Assembly (NCBI GenBank): GCA_964035795.1
Contig: CAXIVU010000239.1
Location: 1-64,000, forward strand
Length of the DNA: 64,000 nucleotides
Direction of reading: 5' to 3'
Source: Pterobdella sp. o SKG-2022
Taxonomy: Eukaryota > Annelida > Clitellata > Hirudinida > Piscicolidae
The letters are not shown here. Below are more notes on the stretch, generated by a model that saw only the letters and a program-made list of their open reading frames with translations, ran no database searches and was not told the DNA's origin. Within the stretch, counting starts at the first letter, position 1.

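Larger units (their letters stand above)
1..64000 (-). repeat. Tandem array of 159-bp coding units, about 402 copies, filling the window
   Basis: The same 159-bp unit recurs without any spacer from the first to the last base; for example the segment tgttgttacag starts at 1, at 160 and again at 4294 (27 units on). The unit is 53 codons, so copy-number changes keep the reading frame. On the plus strand the consensus contains 65 T, 40 G, 34 A and 20 C (about 38% GC), so the coding strand is strongly A- and C-rich. Most units differ from consensus by zero to three substitutions. The phase shifts only at three indels near 4408, 5847 and 8367. The array continues past both window edges, so the true copy number is unknown. 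This is a coding minisatellite, not centromeric satellite, because one frame stays open throughout. Confidence 0.98.

Noticed and set aside
63983..63988. The Met-Met at 63988 as the true translation start
   Set aside because: The frame is open upstream to base 64000 with repeat-type residues (TTTE), and no signal peptide follows the Met pair. The start must lie further right.
1..64000. CRISPR array
   Set aside because: The 159-bp units are contiguous with no unique spacers, and the period is a multiple of three with one open coding frame.
1..64000. Non-coding centromeric or subtelomeric satellite DNA
   Set aside because: A stop-free frame of more than 18,000 codons with Thr/Ser bias, and a unit length divisible by three, favour coding sequence. 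Without transcript evidence it is not completely excluded.
1..64000. Introns within the array
   Set aside because: No gap, phase change or splice-like interruption in the repeat was seen apart from the three small indels.

Overview
The whole 64-kb window is one uninterrupted tandem-repeat array. The unit is 159 bp (53 codons) and there are about 402 copies edge to edge, with no unique sequence, RNA gene, mobile element, CRISPR array or regulatory region between them. Read on the minus strand, the array codes for a Thr/Ser-rich, mucin-like protein. The consensus unit has 27 Thr, 5 Ser, 5 Val, 3 Ile, 3 Ala, 2 Pro, 2 Glu, 2 Met, 2 Leu, 1 Lys and 1 Gln, with no Cys, Asn, Gly, aromatic residue, Arg or His. 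Both ends of the window lie inside the array, so the N-terminal region (signal peptide, any folded domain), the C-terminal region (membrane anchor or wall anchor) and the gene's flanks are not visible.

Layout in coding direction, right to left. (1) 64000 to about 60400: the edge unit is degenerate, followed by units that repeat as 4- and 5-unit higher-order cassettes. (2) About 58.0 to 43.2 kb and 40.5 to 25.7 kb: two nearly identical blocks of about 93 units, offset by exactly 17,490 bp (110 units). Each contains part of an older 10-unit (1,590-bp) duplication. (3) 43.2-40.5 kb and 25.7-22.8 kb: runs of near-identical consensus units. (4) 22.8-14.3 kb: mixed variants. (5) 14.3-8.37 kb: about 37 apparently identical units. 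(6) Left of 8.37 kb: the same array broken by three small indels near 8367, 5847 and 4408. The reading frame runs without a stop from the right edge to a TAA at 8330-8332. That is at least 18,552 codons from the first Met in view, roughly 1.9 MDa before glycosylation, in one exon-like stretch.

The organism cannot be named from this sequence. The unit is about 38% GC, Thr is coded by ACA (16), ACT (6) and ACG (5) with no ACC, and the product looks like a secreted or surface O-glycosylated mucin or cell-wall stalk. That fits many eukaryotes (invertebrates, protists, fungi) and cannot exclude a prokaryote with giant surface proteins. The main points of interest are the size of the open frame, the layered history of duplication and homogenisation recorded in the variants, and whether the indels on the left are real gene breakage or assembly error.
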